Below, in pieces: positions 34,520-46,448 of a stretch of DNA of 64,000 nt. The position numbers and the translations under genes are program-made. Position 1 is the stretch's first letter. Each line of letters opens with the position of its first letter. Source of the DNA: Ophiura sarsii (taxonomy: Eukaryota > Echinodermata > Ophiuroidea > Amphilepidida > Ophiuridae); the NCBI GenBank assembly GCA_035610835.1, contig CM069457.1, positions 38,590,553-38,654,552 on the forward strand. The letters run 5' to 3'. The notes under the pieces were generated by a model. That model was given only the letters and a program-made list of their open reading frames with translations, ran no database searches and was not told the origin of the DNA.

Positions 34520-35925
34520 ATGTGGATATCTTTACACGTATTCATACAATTGTCAACGTTTATAAATTATAATTCTAAATAAAAGTGGCACAAACAGGTT
34601 ACGTATACATTTGAAAATATTATTTAGAGAGTATTATTGTATGCGCGAAACAACTCCGCCTGCGGCGTCGTTGTTCCACTTAAAAATAATATTACCGCCC
34701 GCTTTTATGTCAGACAATATAACACGTACGGGTACGGTCTAAAAACAATACCTTTATTATCATTCTTACAAAGTCATACTTTAGACATTTATAATCAAAA
34801 TTGTAACTTTAATTACCCACATTGGTCAACTTTTACCCCTGTTGGTATAAAATAACCCAAAAAGATTCCATCCAATCCCGTGCGGTGAGTATGCCATCCG
34901 TTGGCGTAATGCGCCGCATAAGCACGCAGAAAAATCGCAGTAAACGCTCTGCAGAAGTGCGTGTTGTGGAAGAAAACTATAGTTACCACGCACTGCGCGA
35001 GAGTGGTCACGCTAATTAATGTACGCCGTGTTAAATTGTCTCATAAAATGTCGCCGATGTCTCTGAGAACCAACGAGAATTGCCTTAACATTGTTAGCTG
35101 TTCAAGAATTGATATCATAACTTTATGTTATATCACCTCTAGATATGCTTTCAAATCGTTCCATGTATCTGTATTTGTAATTGGAATCGTCTATCTTGTT
35201 ATCAAATTAGCGAGTAGATCTAACAATATTTAACAAAGGAAATATTGGAATATCTATTTTTGGTTTCGTTATGTATCATTTAAATGTGTATATGCTTGAC
35301 ACGCCAGGATGATTATAACATTGAATATTTCAAAGTCAGGGTCGTCAATTGTCTAGCTGTAAATAACTTGTTCTAGAGACATTCTAAAAAAAAGTTTTAC
35401 AAAAATCCAAAATTGTTCTTGATATAATCATCAAGTTGACCACAAAAGTCACATTTGTCTGATTTCCAATTGAAAAACTGAAAGTCGCGTTTTGTTTAGA
35501 ATTCTATTCGTCAATTTAAACAAGTAAATGTTGTACCAATCGTTTCGCTGCTTAATACATTTATTTTGTTCCTAATATTCTTGTTTTGTTCCCAACAGAT
35601 GTTGGAATAGTCGTGCACGAGTTGGATTGACGTAAACTACAACGATTCAGACCTAACTTGTCATCGGGAACGACAGCAATCAGCATACACATGCAACTGT
35701 TAGTCTAGGAGCCCGGAGAGTTTATTCAGCTGATAGGGACACATAGTTTGATATGCACTACAACATAATATATATAAGAATTTTTGCCATTTTCCCCCTA
35801 TATGACCTTTGACTTTTGATAGCAGCCCCGTGGAGGATGCGATCCGGCAGCAATACAAAATAATGACTCTTGGACCCCAACTAAACTAATCAGATCATTA
35901 GCTGAATAAACTCCCACGGGCTTCT
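34520..35925. other. No recognised gene
   Basis: AT-rich non-coding sequence. Short open frames at 34637-35233 have no recognisable domain. No repeat with clear ends was seen. Confidence 0.5.
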
Positions 35926-35929
35926 TGAC

Positions 35930-36922
35930 TATATCGAGGGTTGAGCGCCAGAAGGCCGTAACTCAACTTTTGGGCAAAATGAGATTTTGGGACCAAAATA
36001 ATTCAGTTAGTCAAGCATTTCTTAATTAATTATTAATATTGTCGTAATTAGTTATCTCAAATAAAAAATAATAACTGGTTCATTAATAACACTAAGTGTG
36101 ATACTAATACAACTTGTTTGAGTATAATCAGATGAGTTGGATGCTACAGTGTGTTGTAATGGGTTCCAAATATTCAAAGTTAATTATCACAAAATAGCCT
36201 TTTTGAGTTAGGGGATGTGCACCTTCGTATAGCCTCCGTAAAACTGCCGTAACTTCTTCATTATTCATTTAATCTAGATAGAAGTATACATTTTTTTGCA
36301 GGAAAGGGTTCAATGAATCCAACCGTGATCATGAAATTGACCATTTTGGAGAAAATTATACAAAACACGTTTTTTGACCCATTTTAGGTTCTGCAAAGAT
36401 AACTCAAAATATATTTTGTCAAATTTTGTCATACTAGATTTATTATATTCCTCATTCAATTCCCTAGGAATCGTTTTTGTTGTTGTTGAAAATCTTTATT
36501 TTTTTTTGAATTATAGACCAAGAAGTGCTAAAAAAACGTGATTTTTTACCTCCAAAATCGTGATATTTGTTGCCACTTTTTGGTCGATAATTCCAAAAAT
36601 AATAAAGATTTTCAAAAACAAACAAAAAACGATTCCTAGGAAATTGCATGAGGATTATAATAAAACTAGTATGACAACATATATTTTGAGTTATCTTTGC
36701 AGAACCTAAAATGGGTCAAAAACGTGGTTTTTTTATTATCATTTTCTCCCAAAATGGTCAATTTCATGATCATGGTTGGATTCATTGAACCCTTTTCTGC
36801 AAAAAAATGTATACTTTTATATAGATTAAATGAATAATAAAGAAGTTACGGCAGTTTTACGGAGGCTGTACCTGAAGGTGCACAGCCCCCTTAAGGCCTT
36901 CTGGCGCTCAACCCTCGATATA
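35930..36922. mobile_element. Foldback element with long inverted arms
   Basis: The outer ends TATATCGAGGGTTGAGCGCC and its inverse at 36903-36922 enclose two ~320-bp arms, about 36195-36515 and 36560-36890, that mirror each other. Shared blocks include CCGTAAAACTGCCGTAACTT, GGTTCAATGAATCCAACC, CATGAAATTGACCATTTTGG and TTCTAGGAATCG-like segments. Only ~45 bases separate the arms. The left side has an extra ~230 bases (35966-36195) between outer TIR and arm. No ORF is credible. Confidence 0.88.
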
Positions 36923-37099
36923 TCCTATTGATTAATATCCTTAGCATATGGATCAAGCAAAAACAGAAGTGTTTTAAACAATAGATAGTACGCTGAACTA
37001 TTTACGCAATGCTCTAAGTATCATGTGAAAAAAACACACAAAACATGGAGTATGTTTCATAGACCAACATTGTATATGATCATTTGAATGTCATTGTTC

Positions 37100-38990
37100 T
37101 TTGAGGAAGGATAAAGTGAATCTGACTATGATGCTTATATTGAGCAATTGAAAGTGACAAGTGAACTTATTGAATCTGCTAAAGAGGACTATTTTATTAC
37201 CATGAGACAATGTATGCTACTTTGAGTGAACTCTTACATAGCAATACTAAGCAGCTCCCTGATCATATTTCAGGGACTGAATTGTGTAACTCATTTCCCA
37301 GGTTTTTCAATGATAAGGTCAGTAAGATCAGAAAAGTCCTTGATAACAAGTTTCATTATGGAACCAATGCGCAACTGGAGAGTATTGCACGAATCATCGG
37401 ACATTCTATGGGTGACATTCCGGCAATGTGCTTGTTGAAGGAAAACATTCAGACTCTTGCTCAATCTATAACATCGATTATCAATGTTTCTTTAAGCCCT
37501 GGTACTTTCCCATTTAAGCTCCGTGAGGCGGTTGTGTCACCTCTGACTGTGTCAACTACCGCCCAGTGTCGAACAATAGCTCCATTTCTAAGATCATGGA
37601 GAAAGTTGTGTGCAATCAAATCAAGCACCATCTCATGCTCACGGACTCCAAGAACCACTTCAATCCGCATACAAGGAACTTCACAACACACACGTTAAGT
37701 CTAATATTTTGAAAGCCATGGATAACAGCTAAGCAGTCACGGTGGTTTTATTAGATTTTTCCGCCGCATTCGACATCGTCGATCACGCGCTTGTGTTGAA
37801 ACGACTCCACCACACGTTTGGAATAAGTGACACAGCTCTCGTTTGTACTTCATCATATTTGCAGAGCCGACCATTGCGTGTGTGTATTGGCGATGCTTGT
37901 TCTAATCAATAACAGCTTAAATTCGAAATACCGCAAGGTTCCGTTATTGGCCCCATTTTCGTTGTGTTATTCACTTGCTGTATTGGTAACATTATCCGCA
38001 AATATGACGTCATGTACCACCTTTATGCAGATGATGTGCAATTATACTTACCGTTTGACCCAAAGGCGGGGAAATGGGCTGAAAATTCTGTTGAAAGATT
38101 GTCTTCTTGTGTATCCGAAATCCGCCAATGGATGATTGAAAATAACCTGAAACTTAACAACGAAAACACTGAGTTCTTTGTTGCGTCATCCAGTTACAAC
38201 ATCAGATTTATTGCTGATATCTGCATCAAAATCTGGAACAACACCATCGCTCGCTTTCCAACTATCATAAACCTTGGTGTTGTGTTTGACTAAGCGATGA
38301 CGATGGCGAGTCATGTTAAATCCATAATTACATCTGTCAATTACCATCTGCGTAATATATACAGAATTCACCGATTCGTCACCGTTGAAAGCTGCCAACA
38401 TCTCACTCGTTCACTAATTCTATCTCGTCTTGACTACGCAAACTCATTGCTCTACGGTATTACTAGTAAATAAAGAAAAAGACTCAAAACACTTCAGAAC
38501 CGCGCTGCCAGAATCGTTTTAAGCTTGACAGGAGACAACCATCAGCTCCTGAGGGAACTTCATTGGCTACCGCTGGAATGACGTGTAATCTTTAAGTTAA
38601 TGCTTCTTACATTTAAGAGCTTCCATTGACTCCTTCCAAGCTACTTCAGTGAGTTCCATTGCCGCTATATTCCATCTAGGCCGAACCTGAGATCCAGTAA
38701 TGACAGCACACTTCTGGTTATACCTCGCACTAAACGGACTTATGGTGACGTGGGCTTTGCCACCGTCGCGCCTCGCCTCTGGAACTATTTACCCATTCAT
38801 ATCCGCCAATCCACATCAGTCGCTACTTTCAAGAAGAGCCTGAAAACGCACCGCTTTCCTGTCAGTTAACTGCCCGCCGCCTCGCCGTTGCTTAAAACTG
38901 TTACTGTATGTAATGATATTTTTAATGATGTATTTTACTCGCTATATACATGGTTGTGTATAACTTATGTTTAGATTAAGGCATTTACTT
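37100..38990 (+). mobile_element. CR1/L2-like LINE, degraded
   Basis: Pieces in shifting frames read NYRPVSNNSSISKIMEKVV, VVLLDFSAAFDIVDHALVLK, QGSVIGPIFVVLF, YHLYADDVQLYLPFD and EIRQWMIENNLKLNNENTEF. Then come SLILSRLDYANSLLYGI, LLRELHWLPLE and TYGDVGFATVAPRLWNYLP. At least several stops and frameshifts are present. It lies on the strand opposite to the Rho gene and ends shortly before its last exon. Confidence 0.85.
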
Positions 38991-39315
38991 TACGTATTCC
39001 TCTTAAAGGTAGATGTTCCGAATTTCAACTTGAAGTTTTCTATTCTACATGAAAGGTCATCCTTAAAAAAGTCGTGTTCCAAAGTTTGAGTTACATAGCT
39101 CTATTGATCTAATAATTTTGGTTGCTAGTGTATTATTATAATGTAACCATTAGTAAGAAAAAAAGAAGAAATTATTATATATTTCAGAAACCAACAATCT
39201 CCTTCCTTCAAACCTCATACATGTCCTGGTGACTGACCTAGCGATTACACATTAAACTAGAAAGAGTCCGATTGTTGCACATGGAAATATTTACAGCTGC
39301 TATTTCCTTAAATCA

Positions 39316-39621
39316 TCAGATTTTCCTTACTCCACCACCTTTCTTTTTCTCGCTCTTCTTCTTCTTCTTCTTCCTCTTCTTATCTCTAAACTGAAAAGCA
39401 ATCTTTGCTGCCGTATTAAATACATATCGAACGCCAACTCCGGTGAAGGCAGAACATTCCAAGTAGCAAACAGCACCGATCTCTCGTGCCATGGCGTGGC
39501 CTTGCTCCGGTTGTATTGGTTTCTCGTTGCGTTTCGCCAGTGAAAAATACCTACTTGTGTCCTCGTCGGGCTTAACAAGACCAACTAAAATTATCGGTAC
39601 GCCTGGACAATGTTTCTTGAT
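39316..39621 (-). CDS. Atypical Rho-family GTPase, last coding exon
   Basis: The 306-base exon follows an AG acceptor (TATTTTCAG), is phase 0 and ends at TGA. It encodes IKKHCPGVPIILVGLVKPDE, then an insert-helix-like stretch, GHAMAREIGAVCYLECSAFT and VFNTAAKIAFQF. These match Rho helix 3-strand 5, the G4 loop, and the G5 SA motif (ECSAFT for ECSAL T). G4 reads VKPD instead of TKxD, with one extra residue before it. The tail is polybasic (DKKRKKKKKKSEKKK) and ends GGGVRKI, with no C-terminal cysteine. Rho proteins usually end in CAAX for prenylation, so membrane binding, if any, would be electrostatic. No poly(A) signal was found in the next 300 bases. Confidence 0.9.
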   Translation of the reverse strand: MKKHCPGVPIILVGLVKPDEDTSRYFSLAKRNEKPIQPEQGHAMAREIGAVCYLECSAFTGVGVRYVFNTAAKIAFQFRDKKRKKKKKKSEKKKGGGVRKI

Positions 39622-40029
39622 CTGAAAATAGGCAAATATGAAGTGACAGATGTGACAGATTATTCTGTATTTACAATCAATACATCATGTTTTATTATCC
39701 AGATATTACAATGTTTCAATCTGGCATTAGGTTGGCTCTACTCGCTCTCCAACTGCCAACATACGTGATTGTCTAGATTAACGTTCTTGAAAATATACGT
39801 ACACGGTTAGCACCAAAAATACTTACAATAGTGTTACTTTTTCAAAAACTAAACGGCTTACGGGTGAAATTATTTATTTTCGCAAGACATGATACTTAAA
39901 TTCAATGGATTTTAACATCTTTGTTTTGATAATTAACTTGGTTATGATATAACCTGTCACACACAAATAGAATAATCGGACTAACCAATTTTGAAATTCA
40001 CTCAATTTTGTAAAGGGTCAACAAGGTGG

Positions 40030-40420
40030 CGATTTCATACTTAGGGAATGGGGAAAAATGTCAATTTAACATGGACCAACACATTTAGGTACAATGTTAT
40101 TAAACATTACCCCTTCTCACTATATACCAATTTGCCAAATTTTCTGGGAAATAAAATTTCCTAATTATAATTTTGTATGGGAGACCATTTGGAAAAACGT
40201 ACCGTCCCACGCCAATGAAGCAAGGCTAATAACTTTAAACTGGAAAATCTTAAGTAATATATATCCTACAAATATTCTTTTAGAAAAAATGGGAATAGCA
40301 AGGAGCAATATGTGTGAAAAATACAACGAGAAAGATTATTTAACTGCAAAATAATTAGAACGATATGGTCAGAAGTAAACATTATGAAGACACAAACTAT
40401 ATAATATGTAAACCCGTAAA
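40030..40420 (+). mobile_element. L1-like ORF2 C-terminal fragment
   Basis: Encodes WETIWKNVPSHANEARLITL, then NWKILSNIYPTNILLEKMGI and NMCEKYNEKDYLT. This is the C-terminal region with the zinc-binding CxxC (second Cys replaced by Tyr) found in L1/Tx1 ORF2. It sits in the Rho gene's intron on the opposite strand. Confidence 0.65.
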
Positions 40421-40512
40421 TGAGGTGGAATGTGTTTGTTCGATTTGATTACTTGTTTACTCAAACTTAGTTTAAAACGCAAAACTTTTTTTTTGATTTT
40501 TATAAATCTTAA

Positions 40513-42878
40513 GAGTCATCTCTGGTAAATATCGAGTATAGGTGGCAAAGCTCGCCGATTTTTTAATTGTATGATCAGAGTAAAGTTTTAACAATGGGAT
40601 GTATGTATTAGACCACTAGAAACTCATACCTAGTATTTTTACTTTGTTCACATATTTTAAAATCAAAATGGCCGCCAAATTAATGGCCGAAATTGGTCAA
40701 AATTCCATGAAATAGGCTAATATCAACTGAAATGTATGATAACAATATAATTTTAACGATGGGATGCATGTGTCAGACCACTAGTAGCTCATTTCCAGTA
40801 TTTTTGTTTTGTTAACACAGTTCAAAATCCAAAATGGCCCCCAAAATGGTTCCCGAAGTGGCTGGAATTTGACAAATTCCATAAAATGGGATAATATTAA
40901 CCTAAATTTACGATGAAAATTTAGTTTTAATGGTGGGATGTATGTATTAGACCACTAATAACTCATACCCAGTATTTATTTAAATTTTTAACATAGTTCA
41001 AAATCCAAAATGGATGCCAAAATGGCCCCCAAAATGGTTCCCGAGGTTGCTGCAAAAATTGTCAAATTCCATTAAATGGGATAATATCAACCTAAATTTA
41101 TGATGAAAATATAGTTTTAAGGATGGGATGTATGTATTAGACTACTAGTAACTCATATCTAGTATTTTTGCTTTGTTAACATACTTTAAAATCCAAAATG
41201 GCCCCCATAATGGGTCCCAAAATTACTGAACAAATTGTTTGAATTCCATAAAATGTGATGATATCAACCAAAATATATGATGCAAGTATAGTTTGAACAT
41301 TGGGGGTATGTAATAGACAACTAGTAACTCATATCCAGTATATTTGCATTGCAATAACATACTTTAAAACCAAGATGGCCACCAAAATTGCCGCTGTCAA
41401 TATAAAAAAGTCTACATGAGTGTATGATAATTCGAAATAGATATTGTCTGAGTGTATACATACATATACTGTTATACTGTACACAGCGTCCTACATCGGA
41501 CATTAACGGTACAGTGCCCCTGAAACCTAGGGACATGAATTTTTATGTACACATGTATGTGCCTAAGGATACAAATATGTTGGCCATAGCGGGGCTCGAA
41601 CTCGCAACCTTTGTATCGTGAGACCTGCGATCTATCTGCTAGACCACACACGCTCTCATCAAATTCACCAAATAATATGTTCTAAACTGCTAAGCTATTG
41701 CTTTTAGAAATAAGGCCCACCTCTGTGACAATTTGTTGGTTTATATATGCCAATATATGGAATTTTACCATTTTTGGCGGCTATTTTGGCGACCATTTTG
41801 GATTTAGGTGTGTTAACAAAGCAAAACTTCTAGATATGAGTGTCTAGTGGTCTAATACATACATCCCACTATTACAACTATACTTTCACCATACAATTTG
41901 ATTGCTATATGTCATTTTATGAGATTTGACCTGTTTTGGCAGCTGTTTTGGCGGCCATTTTGGACGCCATCTTGGATATCTGGAGAGCATCCCATTTTGT
42001 TTCACTGTTAACATCTAAAATGTGTTTAAGGACCCTAAAAGACACCTAAAAAGTTGGTTTGGTTTAGTACTGGGGGGTGCACGTGCACTCCCCTGTGCAT
42101 ACCCGACTAATATACGAAATCAAATTATCTGAATATAGCAATGTTGCCGAACTGTGAACTTTCTGGCAACAAGAGTAGAAGTATATGCCCTATATTACCA
42201 CCTGCTTTATTTAACGGGTATCTATGGAAGTCCCTAGAACATCTGGTATATACTAAATCCAATTTGTCGTAATAAAATGGCTTCAGTATCAAAATGAATG
42301 TCATTATTTGTAACAAACGAAATACTGTAATTCTTCCAAAATGCGTCATTATCTGGCAACACTGCCGTTAAAGTATATAATACCCCAAGCTGTTTTCATC
42401 AGATATGAGTAGGGTAAAGTCATCCCTTCCTCCACCTATGAGAACAATATCCTGAGTGCCCTGGCAAGTAGTTTTTACGAGATGCAAAGATAGGCTAAAA
42501 TATCAATTTTCTTAATATGTCAAAACTAGCAGTGTTGCCAGGTCAGAAAATACATCAAAACATTTTTTATTTTTTTATTTTTTTATTTGTGTCTAAAGTA
42601 TAAAGATGTGTTTTTATCAAGTAATAGCTACTTTTGAAAAAAAATCTTGCATATTGCTGCAATAAGATAACGAATGTGCGGTAAATTTCGACTATTTTAA
42701 CTGATATTGACCAAAAATGGCTAAAATCTAAATTGGGCTGTTGCCATGGCAACGAGTAAAAGATTAACAAACTAATCTCGTTTTTCTGATATGCTACCAA
42801 AGTACTTCAACCTGGCCAGGAAAAAAAAAAAATCGGCGAGCTTTGCCACCTATACTCGATATTTACCTGAGATGACTC
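40513..42878. mobile_element. 2.4-kb TTAA-flanked element with internal tandem and inverted repeats
   Basis: GAGTCATCTCTGGTAAATAT at 40513 begins a ~50-bp TIR matched by its inverse up to 42878; TTAA flanks both ends (40509-40512, 42879-42882). Inside, a ~175-bp unit containing GGGATGTATGTATTAGACCA and CAAAATCCAAAATGGCCCCC recurs near 40597, 40760, 40935, 41125 and 41300, then in inverted form near 41760-41990. A tRNA-like segment interrupts the unit series at 41570-41655. No transposase. It lies in the Rho gene intron between the two last coding exons. Confidence 0.85.
41570..41655 (-). repeat. tRNA-like segment (SINE head) inside the TTAA element
   Basis: Minus strand shows TGTGGTCTAGCAGATAGA (A-box) and GCGAGTTCGAGCCCCGC (B-box in a T-arm-like stem), at tRNA-like spacing. 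The anticodon stem is imperfect. Best read as a tRNA-derived retroposon or decayed tRNA. Confidence 0.5.
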
Positions 42879-43629
42879 TTAAGCTTTGAAAATAGAAGAA
42901 GAAAAAAAGAAAAGAAAAAAACGACCCCCCCCCCCCCCCCCCCCCCCAACCCAATTATATGACTATTTTGGACTAATCTTAGTGGTCTTTTCTTTTTGGA
43001 CAATATTTGAAATATCACTGTTTGAGAGGATTATTTATATAGAAAAGCAAAAATCAGAATGATATGGATAATTTGAGAATACTTTAGTTTTAAATAAACG
43101 AATTATGTTTAATAAGTATATGATGTTGATTAAATATAGACATGTACAATTATATCGTGTCAAAGTATGTATTCTTGATGAGATATGTGATTGTTTGATC
43201 ACGAAATGCATAGAAAACCTAGAAAAACACATTGAGCTTCGATAAATTATTTACTTTTACTTACTTAAAAGTCATGAAAGTGAGACTTACACAAATACCA
43301 AATACAAATTTTAGGCTCTGAAACATAAGATATTGATTTTTTTTATTTTAAAAAGAGTTTAAAACTATCAAATGATTCAGTTTAGGAAAAGTGTTTTACA
43401 AAATAAGAGATTATAAAAATTATAGATGTTCCAATCTTTAAAAACTCTATGTGTTATTAATAGTAATAATGATTTTGTCCTATAAGTACAGTTAGTAATC
43501 ATGCGCGCTATCATGCGGACGACAGTATGAGTTTTGATTTGCAATGTGTGAGTAAATATCTCGGTAATAATCGCATGATGAAAATCAGCCATTTTAATGA
43601 CGTAACGATACGCAAAACGAAATGGGATT

Positions 43630-44520
43630 AATAATATTAATAATAATAATAATAATAACTGAGATTTATAGAGCGCCTAATAGCAGAGGCCTTAAAGCGC
43701 TGTACATTTTAAAAACCAATAAACAAGATATTATACATAAATCATTTAAAAACAAGAAAAACTGGCATAATATAAACATGATAAAACATACACAAGCGGA
43801 AAAAAATGGCAAGTCCAGTAAAATTCCACACACACATATTTACAGAGTGGGAAGATAACACATTAAAATCAAACACTATACGAGTCTTTAAAAAGATGAG
43901 TCTTGACACGAGACTTGAATTGAGTTATCGTAGTCGAACTGCGTATGGCAATAGGGAGCTGATTCCAGAGTGTTGGTGCTGACATCGAGAAACTTCTTCC
44001 ATAAGTGACAGATTTCGCGGAAACGGGTTGCAATACAAGTGTTGAGACGCTGATCTGAGTAAGCGTGGCGGTTTGTAAGCCCTCACCAGGTCTGTTAAAT
44101 AGATTGGTGCGAGGCCATTGAGTGCTTCAAATGTGAGTAAGAGCACCTTATACACAATCCTTTGACGAACACGGAGCCAGTGAAGTTCAAACAATACCGG
44201 TGTTATGTGATCGTATTTTTTGCGGCGAGAAGCGACTCTAGCAGCCATGTTTTGGATGCGCTGAAGTTTGTCAAGTTGTTTTTCAGGTAGGCCGTAAAGA
44301 ATGCTGTTGCAATTGTCAATCCTAGATGTGACAAATGCATGAACCAATTTCTCGGTGTTCTCCTATCGAGGTAACGTCTGAGTTTGCCAATACGTCGGAT
44401 GGCTTACGATGCATTTCTGCAGACAGCGTTGACATGAGAACTCATTGTAAAATCCTTGTCCAGTATAACACCGAGATTGCGGACTTTTTCAGACGAGGGA
44501 TTCAGTATGCGGGTATAATG
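43630..44520 (-). mobile_element. CR1/L2-like LINE 3' fragment
   Basis: The minus strand encodes SEKVRNLGVILDKDF and, after a frameshift, HAFVTSRIDNCNSILYGLPE, PVLFELHWLRVRQRIVYKVL and LAPIYLTDLVRAYKP. This is the post-RT region of the same family type as 32450-34515. The 3' UTR has CAGCGCTTTAAGGCCTCTGC and ends in a TAA/ATT microsatellite at 43630-43660. Confidence 0.82.
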
Positions 44521-44896
44521 ACAACGTAAATAGTACGTAAATTCAACGGAATCAGATTAATTGGTACCCCAAATGTATTACAAGTATTTTGGTTTAAATT
44601 AAATATATCCAACAAAGATTAACTGTGTGACGTCATACTTAATCTGAGAAACCAAGAAACTCATACAGAATGTTCGAACAAAATATACGCTAAAAATATA
44701 TTTTACATGCATTAACTGACCAAAATGGTTTCCATAAGTACGTAGAGTAAAATATTCTTTATTCCATTTCATATAAAATCGCCCTTCATTGCTCAAAAAA
44801 TAGTTGGACTGCCATATTGTTTTAAATACGCCACCTGCAACAATAAGTAGATGATCATAACCTTTAAAGCATTGTCTCCTTGATAGTAATATTTAT

Positions 44897-45052
44897 AGGT
44901 CAATAAATGCGTATGTGTTGTTTCGAGAGAAATTAGACAAAGTCAATGCACGCGCGCTGATGATGATGTGTGAATAAGGCATATCAACATTTGCGCAAGT
45001 GCATTGATTTGTCTAATTTTTCGAGAAACAAAACATACGCATGTATTGACCT
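44897..45052. mobile_element. 156-bp MITE, nearly all inverted repeat
   Basis: AGGTCAATAAATGCGTATGT and its inverse at 45033-45052 begin ~55-bp arms that pair through ATTAGACAAA and TCAATGCAC to a short centre. No coding capacity. Confidence 0.85.
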
Positions 45053-45895
45053 AATTCATACACGACACTATACAAATCAAAATTCACAATTTGAACATAA
45101 TTTTGATGTATGTAAAAACGAATCAAAACATGTTAACAAGTAGTGTGCTAACACCCGCAGTGAAAATCGGCGAACCCGCGATTCCTGAACAACGAATCAA
45201 AAGAAATCGCGCGGTGCGATCATTGAATGGCGCAACAGACGCGGAGTGCATTAGACACTTTCAATGTACTCCGCATATTTTGGTTTCTTGCTTCCTGATT
45301 GGTTCGATACTCGTAAGGGCGCACAGCACTAAATCACTCCTCGTTTTGTGTAATGGTAGTAAGTTCCGGCAAAAACAAAAACCGAGGTTGTGATAAATGG
45401 GGTCCTTTGGGAATAATTTTGACGTGAGGGTAGCATTTTATAATTAAAATGAAAGATAATCTCTTGTTCTTTGCTCAGGATATTGCAAAATAAAGATTTT
45501 CGATTGTACCGAAAATTTATCACGTGGATGAATACGCATGCTCGGAGGCGGTCAGAAGGCGAGAGTCCGGGCTGAAAATAGGGGTGGCGCTCTTTAAATG
45601 ATCATATCGTAAAATCTATTTGGAATGGGTATCTGTTCTTGACGATTTTATGACATTTTAATACTTGTTTGTTAGAATGAAGCATTCGAGACATTCCAAA
45701 AAGAGTTACTAAGGACCCAAAATCGCGACTTGTTTAACTCTATTTTACACGTAATCCAATGGGCGGTATATTTAGTCCTGTGCCCCCATAAGAGCTTTCC
45801 AACGAAGATGGATAGTCAATGTCAACTAATATCAGGTATTCATCTACTTGCTTATAAGCTAGTGTTGTAATATGTTTTTACATCAGGGAACTAAC

Positions 45896-46051
45896 CTCAG
45901 GAAACCATTTAGACCGACCGTTTGCCAACGACGTTGGGCTGTCAATTGAAAAGAACATCAGGAATACATCTGTATTTGGGTAACTCAGTGGTCTGAGTCT
46001 GGCGTACGTGTCATCTTCTTGACCCGCTGTATCCCACATCGATAATTCAAC
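45896..46051 (-). CDS. Atypical Rho-family GTPase, middle G-domain exon
   Basis: The 156-base exon follows TTACTAG and ends before GTTAGT; phase 0-0, 52 residues. [20 protein letters not shown] is the Rho G3/switch II region: the DxxG motif and the catalytic glutamine of GQE are kept, but two residues are added between QED and RLRPLSY compared with Rac/Rho. [20 protein letters not shown] and [12 protein letters not shown] follow the family closely. The junction after GNQ and before IKKHC falls where metazoan Rho genes commonly have introns. Confidence 0.92.
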
Positions 46052-46205
46052 CTAGTAATAGTATATTAAAGTGTAATATTAGAATTGCGATTTTACACAA
46101 AGCAAAATAATGATGTCAACATTTAAATGTAGTTAGTAATTAAACATGTATTACATATATTCTCAGTAGGCTTAATACATACATGTATTTCTAAAAAGAA
46201 ACATA

Positions 46206-46448
46206 TCTTATTCTCCTCTTTTCCTTGTCAGAGAACCATTATAAATATTGTATATTGGTCAGAGAACCATTGGGATGTAATATAGTTCAGAGAACCATTA
46301 GGGATAAGGAATATAATGTCATAGAACCAATGGAGAAAAGAGATAGAGGTCAGAAAACCAATGGAGATAAAATATTCAAGTCAGCGAACCAAAGGGGATG
46401 AGGAATAGAGGACAGAGCACCATTTGGAGATTAAAAATACAGGTCAGA
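46206..46448. repeat. Minisatellite, left segment
   Basis: Units of ~31-36 bases built on AGGTCAGAGAACCAATGGAG followed by ATAAGGAATAG are repeated imperfectly. The array is interrupted by the CR1-like LINE and resumes at 50527. Confidence 0.85.

Noticed and set aside
11460..39621. Joining the Rho and ankyrin exons in one transcript in this order
   Set aside because: The last Rho exon ends in a stop and the first ankyrin exon begins with an ATG and its own 5' leader, so they are separate genes.
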